NCBI GenBank assembly: GCA_018398805.1
Contig: JAGFBZ010001548.1
Location: 1,538,501 to 1,602,500, forward strand
Origin: Hirundichthys speculiger
Lineage: Eukaryota; Chordata; Actinopteri; Beloniformes; Exocoetidae
Direction: 5' to 3'
Length of the DNA: 64,000 nucleotides
In this document: positions 35,610 to 46,621 of the stretch, in pieces
Layout of the letters: the number at the start of each line of letters is the position of its first letter
Position numbering within the stretch: position 1 is the first letter of the stretch
Notes under the pieces: model-generated
Databases searched by the model: none
The model's input: only the letters and a program-made list of their open reading frames with translations
Told to the model about the DNA's origin: nothing
Program-made: the position numbers and the translations under genes

Positions 35610-37655
35610 AAAAAAACCACACCCAATCCTTATCCTCCTCATGTCTCATGCAAATGCAACATCAGATGAAAAGCAAGACATCACATTATTTATTTAACAA
35701 AAAATAAGCCAAAATGCAGGAGCAATGTATGAAAAACCTGAAAAACTCAAGTACACCCCCCTGACTCAATAACTTGTAGAACCACTTTTAGGAATACTGA
35801 AGAATTCTGGCTTATTCTTCTTCGCAACTATTACTTTTGTTCTATTAATGTATGCACGCATTTGTGCTTGTTTAGGAGTTCAGATCTAACCTGTCACTGG
35901 GACCATTGCAACGCCTTGGTTCTTTTTTAATTCAGCCTTTCCGTTGTAGATTTGCAGGTGTACTTGGAATTGTTGTGTTTGTTGCATGACGTCTATTCAG
36001 CCCAGCTTTAGCTGTTGGGCTTCACCTGTGGCTCAAGAACTTTGGTGAACAGATGAGTTCATGCTCGACTCAGTGACTTCAACAATTTCAGTAAAATCTT
36101 CTTGTACATAAAATTGCAAAGACTTTGAAGATCCCACCATCTACAGAACATAATGTCATCAAAGATTCAGAGAATGAGGAGGGGCGTCTGTGCGCAGGGG
36201 ACGAGGGTGATGGTCAGATTACGTCAGTGGTTCTCAATTATTTTTTGCTGCTCAGAACATATCAGATAACAAACAACTCAAATAATTTTGCTTGAACATG
36301 TGGCCAAACGTTTCAGTAAGGTAAACAGTTGTACAAAATCCTCCAAAGAGGTTATTTCTGCTAAAGATTACAATAGCACTTTCTAAAGTCAAGGATGTAC
36401 CATAGCATTTTAAAAGAACAATACATGTACTGAAATTTTATACTGAAATTTTTTTACTGAAAATACTTTTTGTTGTTGTTGTTTCATGAAATGTATTTAC
36501 TTCAGATGCATCCATAAAAAGTGTTGTTGCTTTCATGTTGAAGAGATTAAAATCCCAGAAACATCTGAGCTTGTGACTGGAGAGTTACCTGCCGTTTGGA
36601 CTGCTTGGAGCTGGATACTAAACAGATCGGAATGTACTCATGAATAAGTTCATTTCAATGCCAATATTTTCAATCACCACCTTAGATGAGAATTTTATTG
36701 CTCTTATACTCACACGTTTATCTAGCCGATATGTTCTTGCTTTGCCAGTAACGATACTTTCATGTGAACTGAGTGATTAATGTTGATGGTGGTGGTAGAG
36801 CAGGATGTGACTGTGGGTCTCATGTAAAAGGAAAAACCTTCTGGCTGGAGGGCAAACAACTCTTTTCATTATTCAACATTATGACAGGTTAGATCATTCA
36901 AACCTCATACACTGTAACTGATTTATGTCCTGAAAAGTGGAAGTCTTAAGCTGGAGATGTACATGTAATTTTGCCATAATCCATAACCATATGTCTTGTT
37001 GACACTTTTACAGCGTCACATACACATGCGACTTTTCATCAGAATGCGAAAGATTAATTCAAGTCTGAGTAAGAAGTTCCTTGCTGACACAAATAACGAA
37101 CAGCTTGTGGTCAAAGCATGTTTGAAATGTCCTGTGAGAAGACAAATATCTCAGAGTGTATATAAACCAGTAAAGACAATATCTTCTTTTCTAACTCTAA
37201 CAATAGGCCGTGAGAGTCCAGATGACTCACTGTTTATCCAGGTGTTCCTCTGTCAGTGCTTCTTGTCTTTGTGTGTTTTATTGCATGCCAAAACTGCTTT
37301 CAGTTGACTCTTTTGCAATGCTGGTATTGACCACACCCTTTACAAGTAGGCATTATTCATCCTCTGAGAGGTCTGACAGCTGAGATAGTATGCAAGAATG
37401 GAACAAGGAGGAATTCACTTCTTCTTCCACTGATGAGCTATAAAAGTATCTTAATTTAATGAAGAGCCCATGTGCTTAGAGTTAAACTCCTAACTGGTCA
37501 TACTGTGGTAATAATACAGATCATTGCTGTCAGCTGAGAGAAAAGGTTTATGTCTGCATGATGGGGAGACTAACATGAGGTAAAATGACCTGTTATCTCT
37601 TTTAATCAGATATCGGAGGAGTGCAACAGCCAAACACACATGGGCATAAGTTACT
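35610..37655. other. Intergenic stretch, possible transposon scraps
   Basis: Near 35745-36130 the sequence (CTCAATAACTTGTAGAACCA and what follows) looks repeat-derived, but I cannot name the family. A hAT-end-like CAGTGGTTCTCAA occurs at about 36223 without a matching end. No gene-like frame. Confidence 0.4.
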
Positions 37656-37660
37656 TTTAA

Positions 37661-38010
37661 CTTCTCTAATCTTCTCTCTGTCCTCCGTCCTCTCTCTGTC
37701 CTGTCTCCCCTCTTTTCTTTCTCTACCCGGCTGGCCTTCAGCAGGAAGGTCCCCCCATATGAGCCAGGTCCTGCTCAAGGTTTCTTCCTCTTAAAGTGGA
37801 GTTTTTCCTTGCCACTGTTTGGTATAAAGGTTTTTTTTTTCTCCCTACGTGGGAGTTTTTTACCTGCCATTATCATTGATTGGATTTAATTATATAATCT
37901 TAGTTGATGATATTTGCTCGGGGGTCATGCTCTGGGTCTCTGTAAAGCGCCTAGAGACAATTGTCATTGTAACAGACGCTATATAAATAAAATTGAATTG
38001 AACTTTGACA
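37661..38010 (+). repeat. Dispersed teleost repeat ending AATAAAATTGAATTGAA
   Basis: Segments CAGGTCCTGCTCAAGGTTTC, CTTAAAGTGGAGTTTTTCCT, GGGTCTCTGTAAAGCGCCTA and a final ATATAAATAAAATTGAATTG. This is the same broad family as the repeat at 14040-14485. Confidence 0.65.
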
Positions 38011-38014
38011 ATTA

Positions 38015-39050
38015 GGTTTGAAGTTTGACATCAGGAAGGTAAACGTAGCTTTAAAATTTCTAGTTTAAAGCATTTCTTTCTTGTATTTTAGGCCGGAAGT
38101 ACAAGGCAATGGTGAATCTTTGTGTCCATTCAAAATATTAAAGCTGATAATCCCCATCTTTGCTACCTAATTTGGATGTCTTTCACTCTTTTAGAATCGT
38201 TTTTATCCAACACAATTTACAACTGAAGAACACTTCAGCCTGCAATGTGACATTCAGTATAACCCAAGAATACTTTGGCATGTTGATTGGAGAAATTGGG
38301 GATTGAACCAGTAACCCAGTAACAGCTCTGTCTTCTATATGATCACAACCACCTGTAAACCTGTCATTCCACTGTGCTCACAATTCAATACTGAGTCGCT
38401 TTCATCAACAGCAAGTGAAGCACTGAAGTTTTGAACAACTCTGCTATGTTGATTTTGACTCAAATTAAGGGGCCTTTGATGACTCAAGAATGACCACTGT
38501 ACGCTATTTTCACTTTTAAGAATGCAAGGAAATACTTGTAAACATTTTTACTGTTTGGCAAAGCCTTTTTATGCATGTTTCTTTCTTTTCCCTTTAAATC
38601 ACCGTTGCTACTTTTGCTCCTTGAGTTCATGCTGTTAACAGAAAATTACTTTTATATCCGAGTTATATCAGAACTGAGTTAAACTAATCACATACATAAA
38701 TGTCTGCTATGCAGCAACAATCTGTTTCCCACTCAAGCAAAATAAGGTTACGCAATTTAAAGCTGTGCCAGCAACAGATGTTCAGAGAGAGACGAAAGTG
38801 ACATCTGGTGGTCAAAGGATTAATTACGCACTGAAATAAATTATATTTCTTCATCAATATTTTTCATATATTGTTACAACTTTGATCCAATTTATTATAG
38901 GATGGGTGGAAAGGATAATAAAGACAATGAGTTCATGCTCATACAACTGTTGTTGCTTATTTTATTTTTATGTCTACTCACAGCAAAGTTAACTATCACT
39001 GGATTAAGAACAGAGATTGTACTCAAACTATAGTCAGACTTTCATTTTAC

Positions 39051-39082
<32 letters not shown>

Positions 39083-39380
39083 TTGTAATATGCTTTTGTG
39101 AATACAAAACTGAAAACTTTCAACTTTGCCTTCAGAAATTTATTATCTTTCATTTCATAACTGTCGAAAGCATACAGCAGGCCACATCAAAGCCAATACT
39201 CTCTGCAACTTTACCTCACTCATTTCCAGTTGAATTAAATTATGAAATATGCCAATGAAATTTTCCCAAAAGAAAAACAAACATGATTACATATAGCTTT
39301 TAATTACTGGAAAGATTATCAATACAAAAATATATTATATTGAATCATTCATCTATGTAAAAATGTGACTTTGGTGGTAA
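38015..39380. other. Intergenic stretch with a 31-base C run
   Basis: AT-rich spacer. The only notable feature is an uninterrupted C run at 39052-39082. Confidence 0.55.
39052..39082. repeat. Poly(C) tract, 31 bases
   Basis: Thirty-one consecutive C residues on the plus strand (poly(G) on the minus strand) in otherwise AT-rich DNA. Such tracts can form i-motif or G-quadruplex structures. The length may also be a sequencing or assembly artefact. Confidence 0.9.
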
Positions 39381-39388
39381 CAAACATG

Positions 39389-40470
39389 TTACTGGATGGT
39401 CTGCATTTGGATGTCAAAGAGGAAGACAGCAGACTTCCATTCATAACTCTCAACAACAGCATTCACTTGCTTCTCAGTGTGGGGGCTTTGCTCTGCAGGA
39501 GACAGAAATGATGAAAGGACTGCATTGTCAGGGCTATGAGTCAGTGGTGCAGCAACAGGAGCAGTGTGATATGGTGGTCATGGCTGGGATTCTTACCTTC
39601 CATTTCCTCTGTCACCTTGATGAAAATCACAGTTCTTAAAGAAGAGAGCTAAGATTATTTGAAAATACACATTTTTACTGCTTCAGATGTTGTCATTTTA
39701 CTGTACTGAATTCAAGGAACTGAAAGCTCAATCTCTCACCTCTTTTGTTCATCTTGCCCTCCTTCCAGCAGCAATCTCCTTCTCCAGCCTGGGTTTGAGC
39801 TACAGCACCTGTGAGACTCCACCTGTGCCGCTCCTTATCCAGACTGGTGATGATTACCTGGAACTGGCTGAGCTGCCTGGACCACTGATCACTCGCTTCT
39901 GTCACATGCTGCTGCAGGCACGTAATCTGCAGAACAAACAGGACTTTTACAGCAAGGTATCAGGAGAAGCTTGTGGAGACAGAAGAAAATGATATTTATC
40001 TCATTATTATGACATTTTACAAATTAAAAAAAAGAGAGAGAATCCTAACTGGCCTATTTTTGAAAATTGTTTCGGGCAATTTTAAGAACTTAACATCTGA
40101 TACTATTTCTCAAACTCCAGTTGTTCTTCACCAGAATCATACTTTTGTCTCAGGTCCTTAAGGACTCTTCATCAGGTCAGCAGAGTCTCCAGTGTCCACC
40201 TTTACTTTCACAGTGCCAGTGTCCTGAATCTGCAGTTGACATAACTCCTGAAATGCACAAAAAAGTCACACATTTGTTTTCAGTACCAACATTGTGAAAC
40301 AACATGTCAACACACTTTCTTGTGTCACTGTGTTTTCAAAAGACACAATTTTCACCTCCTTCTGTTTTTCTTTATCCACATTGACTCTTCCTTTATGCTT
40401 TCAACGTTCATGTCACTGACAAGAGAGATGCAGGAGCGTGCAAGCTGCTGACACAGCTTCCCAAAGCAGA
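39389..40470 (-). pseudogene. Decayed type I keratin relic
   Basis: Keratin exons are recognisable in the correct order on the minus strand. An exon 3 part, about 40470-40356, encodes DMNVESIKEESMWIKKN, matching the family block [16 protein letters not shown]. Exon 4, from 40245 to about 40100, gives DTGTVKVKVDTGDSADL, then after a frameshift LKDLRQKYDSGEEQLEFEK. An exon 6 part, about 39950-39740, gives QLSQFQVIITSLDKE, then after another shift LKPRLEKEIAAGRRA, the ruined helix end motif. Tail exons 39634-39597 and 39492-39389 are open and keep GT-AG signals. Exons 1, 2 and 5 were not found. Frameshifts, a shortened exon 6 and missing exons make it a pseudogene. Confidence 0.75.
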
Positions 40471-40549
40471 TATAATAGTAAGAATAAGACACCAGATCAA
40501 GACAAACTGAAGTGGAGATATTGAGGATGTAGAAAAAGACCAAAAAGGA

Positions 40550-41760
40550 AAAGCTTTAAACCACTTCATCCCACGTTTGTAATAGATAATGTAAGATCAC
40601 TGGCAAATACTGTAAATTGGATGATCTTAGAGCACTGATATAGAACATTCATAGACATGGAATATTGGGAATGCACGTGTTTCACTGTCAGTTAGCTGCA
40701 GGCACATACAGTATTCTAGTCTCCAACAATGCATATTAGATTATACAGGCAGGAAGGATCTGCAGTCAGTGAGGTCAGGGTGAAGGTGAAGGGCTCACAG
40801 AACTTGTAACCATAGACACTGAAATCGAAGGCCAAGTTTCAGTGAAGTAGCATCTCTGGAGCCCATCCAGAGGCTTTACTCTTGATAGTGAGTTTCTGTC
40901 CATGTTGTTGCACAAGAAATTGTGTTACCTGCCAACACTGTGTGTGACATCATTTGCTCAGTTGTTGCCAAGCTACAAACACAACCCCACAGTGTACTAA
41001 AGGCTCCTGAGGGCGATCTAAATCATGGCTCATACTGCTCCAATTCCAACTTTCCAATACTGTTCTGCTTTTTATTTCTTGCAAGTTTAAAAAAAAAAAT
41101 TAAACAGTCGCAATACAAGTTCCCTTTGGATTCATAAAGTATTATGAATGTAATGGATTTATAAGTATTATTCCCATTCAAATTCAAAAGTAAATAACTG
41201 TGCTATGTAATCCAGAGACCAATGACCTTTATGCTCTCCTGGACTCTCAGAAATGTTATTCTTTCCTCAGTGGACACAAAAGAAAGAAATTAACATTTTT
41301 TTCTGTGTCTTGATTTTTTTTTCAGCTCTCACGAGACGAAAGTCCACAAATAGAACCTAAATTTTAATTAAATGGTCCTTGTACTGTACAGGATGGAAAA
41401 TAGACGAGATCTAGCTTTTCTCGTTTTCCTTCTTATGGAAATTCAGCTAGTTGAGGGAAACACTATGAGACAAGATTACAGACATACAGGTTTTATTGAT
41501 AAAGCTGAAGCTAAAATATTCTGCTTGATAAATGGATAAAACATTTGTAGGAAATATCATGATAATTACTGGTCAAAAATACTTTTATAGACCACTACAA
41601 ATTTCTTTGATTGTGATATTTGATTGTGCTGCCCTCTTTTATAGACCACATGCTGCACACATCATTGCTTTTAAAAACGTAGAAAATTTAGAAACATAAG
41701 CGCTTCAAGTTCATCTCCACCAGAGCTGATCATCTATACCACAATTTATGTTCAAATAAT
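40550..41760. other. Intergenic stretch, no gene seen
   Basis: It could hold the missing first exons of the keratin relic, but no helix-start motif survives in any minus-strand frame. No repeat is recognised. Confidence 0.45.
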
Positions 41761-41765
41761 CCTGA

Positions 41766-41935
41766 TCCGGGCCGCCCAGTGGCACAACGGTTAGGGCAGG
41801 CAGGTGATACACAGAGGCTACAGTCCTCGGCCCGGCAGGTCGCGGGTTCGACTCCAGGCCTGTGTGACCCCTCGCTGTATGTCTTCACTGTCAATAAAGG
41901 CAAATAGTGCAAAAAAAAAAAAAAAAAAAAAAATC
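41766..41935 (+). mobile_element. tRNA-headed SINE, copy 2
   Basis: A better preserved copy of the family at 17238-17435: ACAACGGTTAGGGCAGGCAG, box-B-like GCGGGTTCGACTCCAGGCC (starting one base earlier with C), then CTTCACTGTCAATAAAGGCA and a run of about 24 A residues. Confidence 0.82.
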
Positions 41936-41939
41936 CTGA

Positions 41940-43185
41940 TCCACGTCAGCAATATGTGATTCTGCTTCAAAAAGTCAATTTTAATAAAAGTTGGGTTTTT
42001 TTCACAAATTTCCAATTGTTTTCAGAAAATACAAGCATATGTAACATTCCACATTCCCAATAACTTGAACCATACTGCAGAGCATCTTAATCAACAGTTA
42101 ATTGAGAACAGCTGATTTAGTAGTTCTCACATTGTCTCAGCTCACAGGACAAGACCAGACTGAAGCCAAGTGCTTTCCTGCACAAGTGGCCACAGTGCAA
42201 ATCATGAATAGCTCCACTCTGTGTTTAAAGCCCGATACAAAAGGGAAACCAGCCAAGAAGAGTGAAAGCCAGTCCAACGAATCTGGACAATTCTAGTCAT
42301 CACATCTCAAGGCTCCAGCAAATGCTGCATGAGGCTGGTCTCCATGGTTACAGGTCAAGCATCAAATCATGTTACATTTGTTGATCCTCAGAGGTGCTTA
42401 GAGTGGAATTGTAAGAGTTGTTTCAAAGGAGACACCTTGTGGAAGAGAGGGGGGATGCAATGACTCCCTCCTGCCATTTAAACTGGCTGTTTTGAAGAGC
42501 TTTCATGGGATGATTGAAAATGTGGCTTTTGATCTGTATTTTGTGGTATTTTGACCAAAGATTGTCACAAACATTGAGAAAATATGTTGAAAAGAGCAAT
42601 TCTAGAGAAGAATACCATCCACAAAATTGAGCATAGTGTGATTGTAGTGCTGTAGGGGACCTTTGAAGCAGTTAGGGAAGGTGTCGTTGTATTACTAGAT
42701 TATGGAAGAAAGTAGGATCATCTTGGCAACTCTTCAATGACTACCAAAACAGCTAGAGTAGTGAAGAAAAGGTTAACAGAAAACAATATTAATAGGCTTA
42801 AGTGGCCTAGAACTAAATTGCAGCCATAATGTATTGAATGAACTGAAGATCCATGTCAGGATTCATCTAACTTCAGTGACCTGGAGATCACTTCAAATAA
42901 TGTGACATAATAGCATTACATATAAATAACATGTCACTTCAGGGACATTTAGCAGATGATCTGTTTTTAGATGCCATTTGTCAAATAATACATAAAGAGA
43001 CTAATATAAAAGTCAAGACCAGAGAGACATTTATCACATGGGAGACCATACGCCATGATTTCATGTGTTTTAATGTGCTATTTCGTGATATCTGATTGTC
43101 ACCAAAGAAGAGTAAAATTAGACTTTTCCTGTTTTAGGTCAGGTAGGATTACCAAAACTATGAATGAGAGAGAAAAATGTTATTT
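41940..43185. other. Intergenic stretch, possible transposon scraps
   Basis: Around 42300-42360 the plus strand reads QMLHEAGLHGYRS, which resembles a Tc1 transposase segment, but the evidence is thin. No gene is recognised. Confidence 0.35.
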
Positions 43186-43189
43186 ATTA

Positions 43190-43535
43190 CTTACTTCAAA
43201 GTCAGATGTTTTACATACACCTAGATTACTAGGACACGCTGGCCCAGATGATGATGTCATGGCTTTGGAAGCTTCTTATAGGTTAATTGACATGATCTGA
43301 GTTAATTGGCACACTTCAAACACACTGCTTCCTTATGTGGGAACGTTGGAAAACCAAAAGAAATCAGCCAAGATATCAGGAAGAGAATCGTGGACCTTCA
43401 CGAATCTGATTCATCCTGGGGTACAATTTCCAGATGCCTAAATATGAAACATTAATCTGTTCAAACAATTATACACAAGTATACATACCATGGGACTGTC
43501 CAGCTATCATACCGCTCAGAAAAAATGCTTCTCTG
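43190..43535 (+). mobile_element. 5' fragment of a Tc1-like transposon
   Basis: An end-like segment AAAGTCAGATGTTTTACATA is followed at about 43352-43530 by the DNA-binding part of a Tc1 transposase: TKEISQDIRKRIVDLHESD, then SWGTISRCLNMKH, a stop, then SVQTIIHKYTYHGTVQLSYR. Several substitutions and the stop show it is dead. No catalytic domain or second inverted repeat follows. It is a different Tc1 subfamily from the copy at 6268-7161. Confidence 0.8.
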
Positions 43536-43539
43536 AAAC

Positions 43540-44620
43540 AAGACTATTTCAAATTTTGACATGTTTTATGTGTTGAGTTAAAAGGACATATCCTGATCAA
43601 AAATAATGTTGAAGGCAGTGTTCATGTTTCCTCTGCTTTAAAAGATTGTAATAATCTGATTGTCAATGGAAAATCTACATAAAGTATCTGGACTACATGA
43701 AGAAAAGGATCTAACCAATATGTAAATAGTGTTAATGTTGTCCAACCTCTGAGGTGTTCTCACTTAAAGGATGGTGACATGTCAGCTGGAAAGTACAAGC
43801 CACCCTCATCCACTCTCCACTTATCGTTATCAAGCCCGTGCTGTTAGAGAGAACTGTTTGCACAAAAAATGCCAATGTTTAAAGTGATGACAGGAAACCA
43901 GCTGATCAATTTGTAACCCAGAAATCCCTGCTATGATGTCTCTGAGGTGCAAAGTGTAAAAACACTGGATGAAACGCCTCGACAAAACTAAACATATAAT
44001 AAGAAGAAGAAAATATGACAATTTTACAAAACAGGAAACACAAGACAAAAAAAAAGTATTTTGTGAAATATAATGAAACAAAAACCATAATTTCACATGA
44101 AGATGTCTCACACACAAAACAGATACTTTTCAGAAAAGAAAAAAAAGTACAATTTTTTAAATGTTATGCTATCTCTTTTGTTGTATTTTTCTCATAGTAT
44201 TATATCTTGCAATCTGCTTTATGGTTTTTACAAACTTCTTCTCATGACACACTGTGAAATGTGCTTTGTAAATTGTAAATGTGTGGAGAGGGGTTTTGTT
44301 TTGTTTTGATGGAATGTTTTTGGTCTATAAAGCTGAATCTTCCAAAGTGGCTCCATAGTTACAACAGAGCCTTTGTGTTGGATACAACAGGTGCTAAAGA
44401 ACTATTGGATTTCTTATGCAAACACATTGAGTCGTTTTATTGTTATTGCAGTACAAGAAAGGTCTTTCCATGAAGGTGAAAAGCATCATGATGGGTTTCT
44501 ATATATATGTGTGTTGTTTCCTTTACGCACTTCCTTCCAAAGTGTCTTTCTCCCAATCAATCAAATGTTCTGCAGTGAACACTGTTATCAGTCTTTGATT
44601 TTAGGTAAGTTGCATTCAAC
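43540..44620. other. Upstream flank of gastrin, no other gene seen
   Basis: AT-rich spacer. No recognisable frame or repeat. Confidence 0.45.
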
Positions 44621-44626
44621 TTGTGC

Positions 44627-44634
44627 TATAAAAG
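44627..44634 (+). promoter_or_regulatory. gast: TATA box of gastrin
   Basis: TATAAAAG, about 30 bases before a likely transcription start near 44658. A non-coding first exon would run to 44718, where ACAG is followed by a GTACAG donor, and splice to the acceptor at 44807-44808, ten bases before the start codon. Confidence 0.7.
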
Positions 44635-44817
44635 AGCCCACTTGCACAGACTTGACACATTTGCATCGTGAAGCATAAGCTTTCTTCACTGTGTCCACAT
44701 CTCATCCGGTCCTCACAGGTACAGTAACTTTGTCATTTTTAAGAAATATACAAGCAATTTTATATGTGCTTTTGACACATTTGCTTTTTTTGAATGACTC
44801 TTTTCTAGCACTCAGAC

Positions 44818-45236
44818 ATGTCAGGGAACATTATCTGTGTGTTTGCACTCTTGGCTGCACTGCTAGTGTCTGTCACAGCCTCCTCACCTGAGATGCCTGC
44901 AGCTGGAGACAGTAAAGAGACAAACGTCCTCCAGCAGCTTCTGGCTAAGGAGAAGCTGAGCAGCTCAGCTGGCAGACTGAAGCCAACTTATCGAGCAGAG
45001 AGACGGACACACCTGTCTGAGGATGACCGGGAGATGATGACCAAACAAATTATGCAAGCCATTTCAGGTATGCTGCATCTGCTGATGACCTACTGGTGTT
45101 TTTCTGATGGCTGAAATGCTCAGATCTATGCACTGAAGTCTTGTGTGTGGTTCACATAGGGATGATGAACTCCGAGTGCATGTCAGATCGGGACTACCAG
45201 GGCTGGGTGGACTTTGGGCGTCGGTATGCAGAATGA
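44818..45236 (+). CDS. gast: Gastrin precursor (gastrin/CCK family), 108 aa
   Basis: Secreted peptide-hormone precursor of the gut. Coding exons 44818-45067 and 45160-45236, joined by a GT-AG intron. The first about 22 residues are a signal peptide (MSGNIICVFALLAALLVSVT). The propeptide follows, with a dibasic ERR near residue 62. The last exon ends DYQGWVDFGRRYAE. GRR is the amidation and dibasic cleavage signal, so the active end would be WVDF-amide. The usual family core is WMDF. The Tyr is seventh from the amidated Phe, the cholecystokinin-type spacing, and is preceded by Asp, so it may be sulphated. Identification as gastrin and not cck rests on its place between type I keratins and hap1, as in human. 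Confidence 0.9.
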
Positions 45237-45307
45237 GGCACAAAAGCTGAAGAGCTCTTTGTTCAGACTACAGAAAGTCAAGATTTTGCTCCCTTTGAAA
45301 TTTTATA

Positions 45308-45313
45308 AATAAA
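45308..45313 (+). terminator. gast: Poly(A) signal of gastrin
   Basis: AATAAA 72 bases after the stop codon. Confidence 0.75.
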
Positions 45314-45319
45314 CAATTT

Positions 45320-46620
45320 GCATAATTATCACAAAAGTCTTGATTTCATGCGTGTTGATTTCAGAGTAGACAGAGACATTCAGAGACATATTGGATGGAA
45401 ATGCAAAGGTTTTATTCACAGGAGATACAATTTACACACAAACTGATGAAGAGCTAACTGAACTACAGCTAAGAATAGTGCAGAGAAACAGTAGTTTGGC
45501 TGATTTAAATCAGAACACAAATTATAAAGTTTTTATGATTTCTTCCCTTTTAAATTCACAGTATCCTATGCCTTTTTTTCTATGGCTGTTCAGAAGGTAA
45601 GATGCTGTTTAAAAAATAATGGCAATGCCCCTATTTTTATTTCTTATCATTACGATCAAGAAATTAATTTGAATGAATTTGAATGTTAAGCATGATTTTG
45701 ATTAAATTTAAATCTCAGCAGTTTAAGTATTCCTGATAACATGAAATAGAGCAGGTTTGAACAAGCACAATGTTCAGTGAGGATGAACAGTGAGGACACA
45801 TATTGCTTCTATGAATTTGCGTCGCTGCAGAAGAGCAAACCCTATTTGGTTCCAGTGAGGTTTGGCTGAAAAGAAATTCAGAGATGAAACATTAAATGGT
45901 GTGTGAAGGCAGGTGGTGAACTGCAGGGCAGATAGCTGAAGATTTCACCCGTGTTCTCTTCAGTCATTCTTCCATCTGCAGCAGATGTAGTTGCAATGCT
46001 TCCTGATCAGCATGTTTAATCTAAATTGAATTTTTTTTTCAATTTTATACAGCATGCTTTTCTCAATGAAGCAGTGTATAAGAAGGACGACCAGTGTGTT
46101 TAAGTGCATTTGAATGTTCTTCAGTGTGATAGCATCAGTTTCATTTGTGGTTTCAACCAACAGTAATTTACTGCATGTAGTCTTTTCTTTAAATATTTCA
46201 ATTTAAATATTAAACAACAATTATTTACACATAGCTGATGTTTCACTTTGGAAACTAAGGAAAAAAAAACAAAAACAAGTGATGAAGTTTTTAAAACCAA
46301 ATATTGGGAAAAGTGTAAAATGACATTCACAAAACAAGGTAAAAAAAAGTTTTCTTTTTTGTGTGAAAAGCAGCATGAGTGGTAATCAGGTGGTTTTCCT
46401 GAGATGAAAATGTCTCATAAACAAGGAACACTACTGTATACTAGTTCATAGAAAAGGCTAAAACAGTACACGACCAGGAACTCAAGTATGGCTCTAACAC
46501 ATTCTGTGGCTTTAGTTTACAAGACACGGGTGCTGTGGTGGGTCTTGGACTGCACTGTGGAACTGTGTGGCTCAACGTAAAGTCACTGCGGTGAGCAGGA
46601 GAGGAGTAAGCGGTGAACAC
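45320..46620. other. Spacer between gastrin and hap1 3' ends
   Basis: Probably mostly the 3' UTR of hap1: a minus-strand AATAAA lies at 45411-45416, about 1.2 kb past the hap1 stop and only about 100 bases from the gastrin poly(A) signal. Other minus-strand AATAAA sites exist (for example near 45636), so the true end is uncertain. Confidence 0.4.
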
Positions 46621-46621
46621 A

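Noticed and set aside
36218..36250. hAT end CAGTGGTTCTCAA
   Set aside because: No matching inverted end or target duplication was found.
39687..39992. Plus-strand open frame of about 100 residues
   Set aside because: It is the antisense shadow of the keratin relic exon 6 region on the minus strand.
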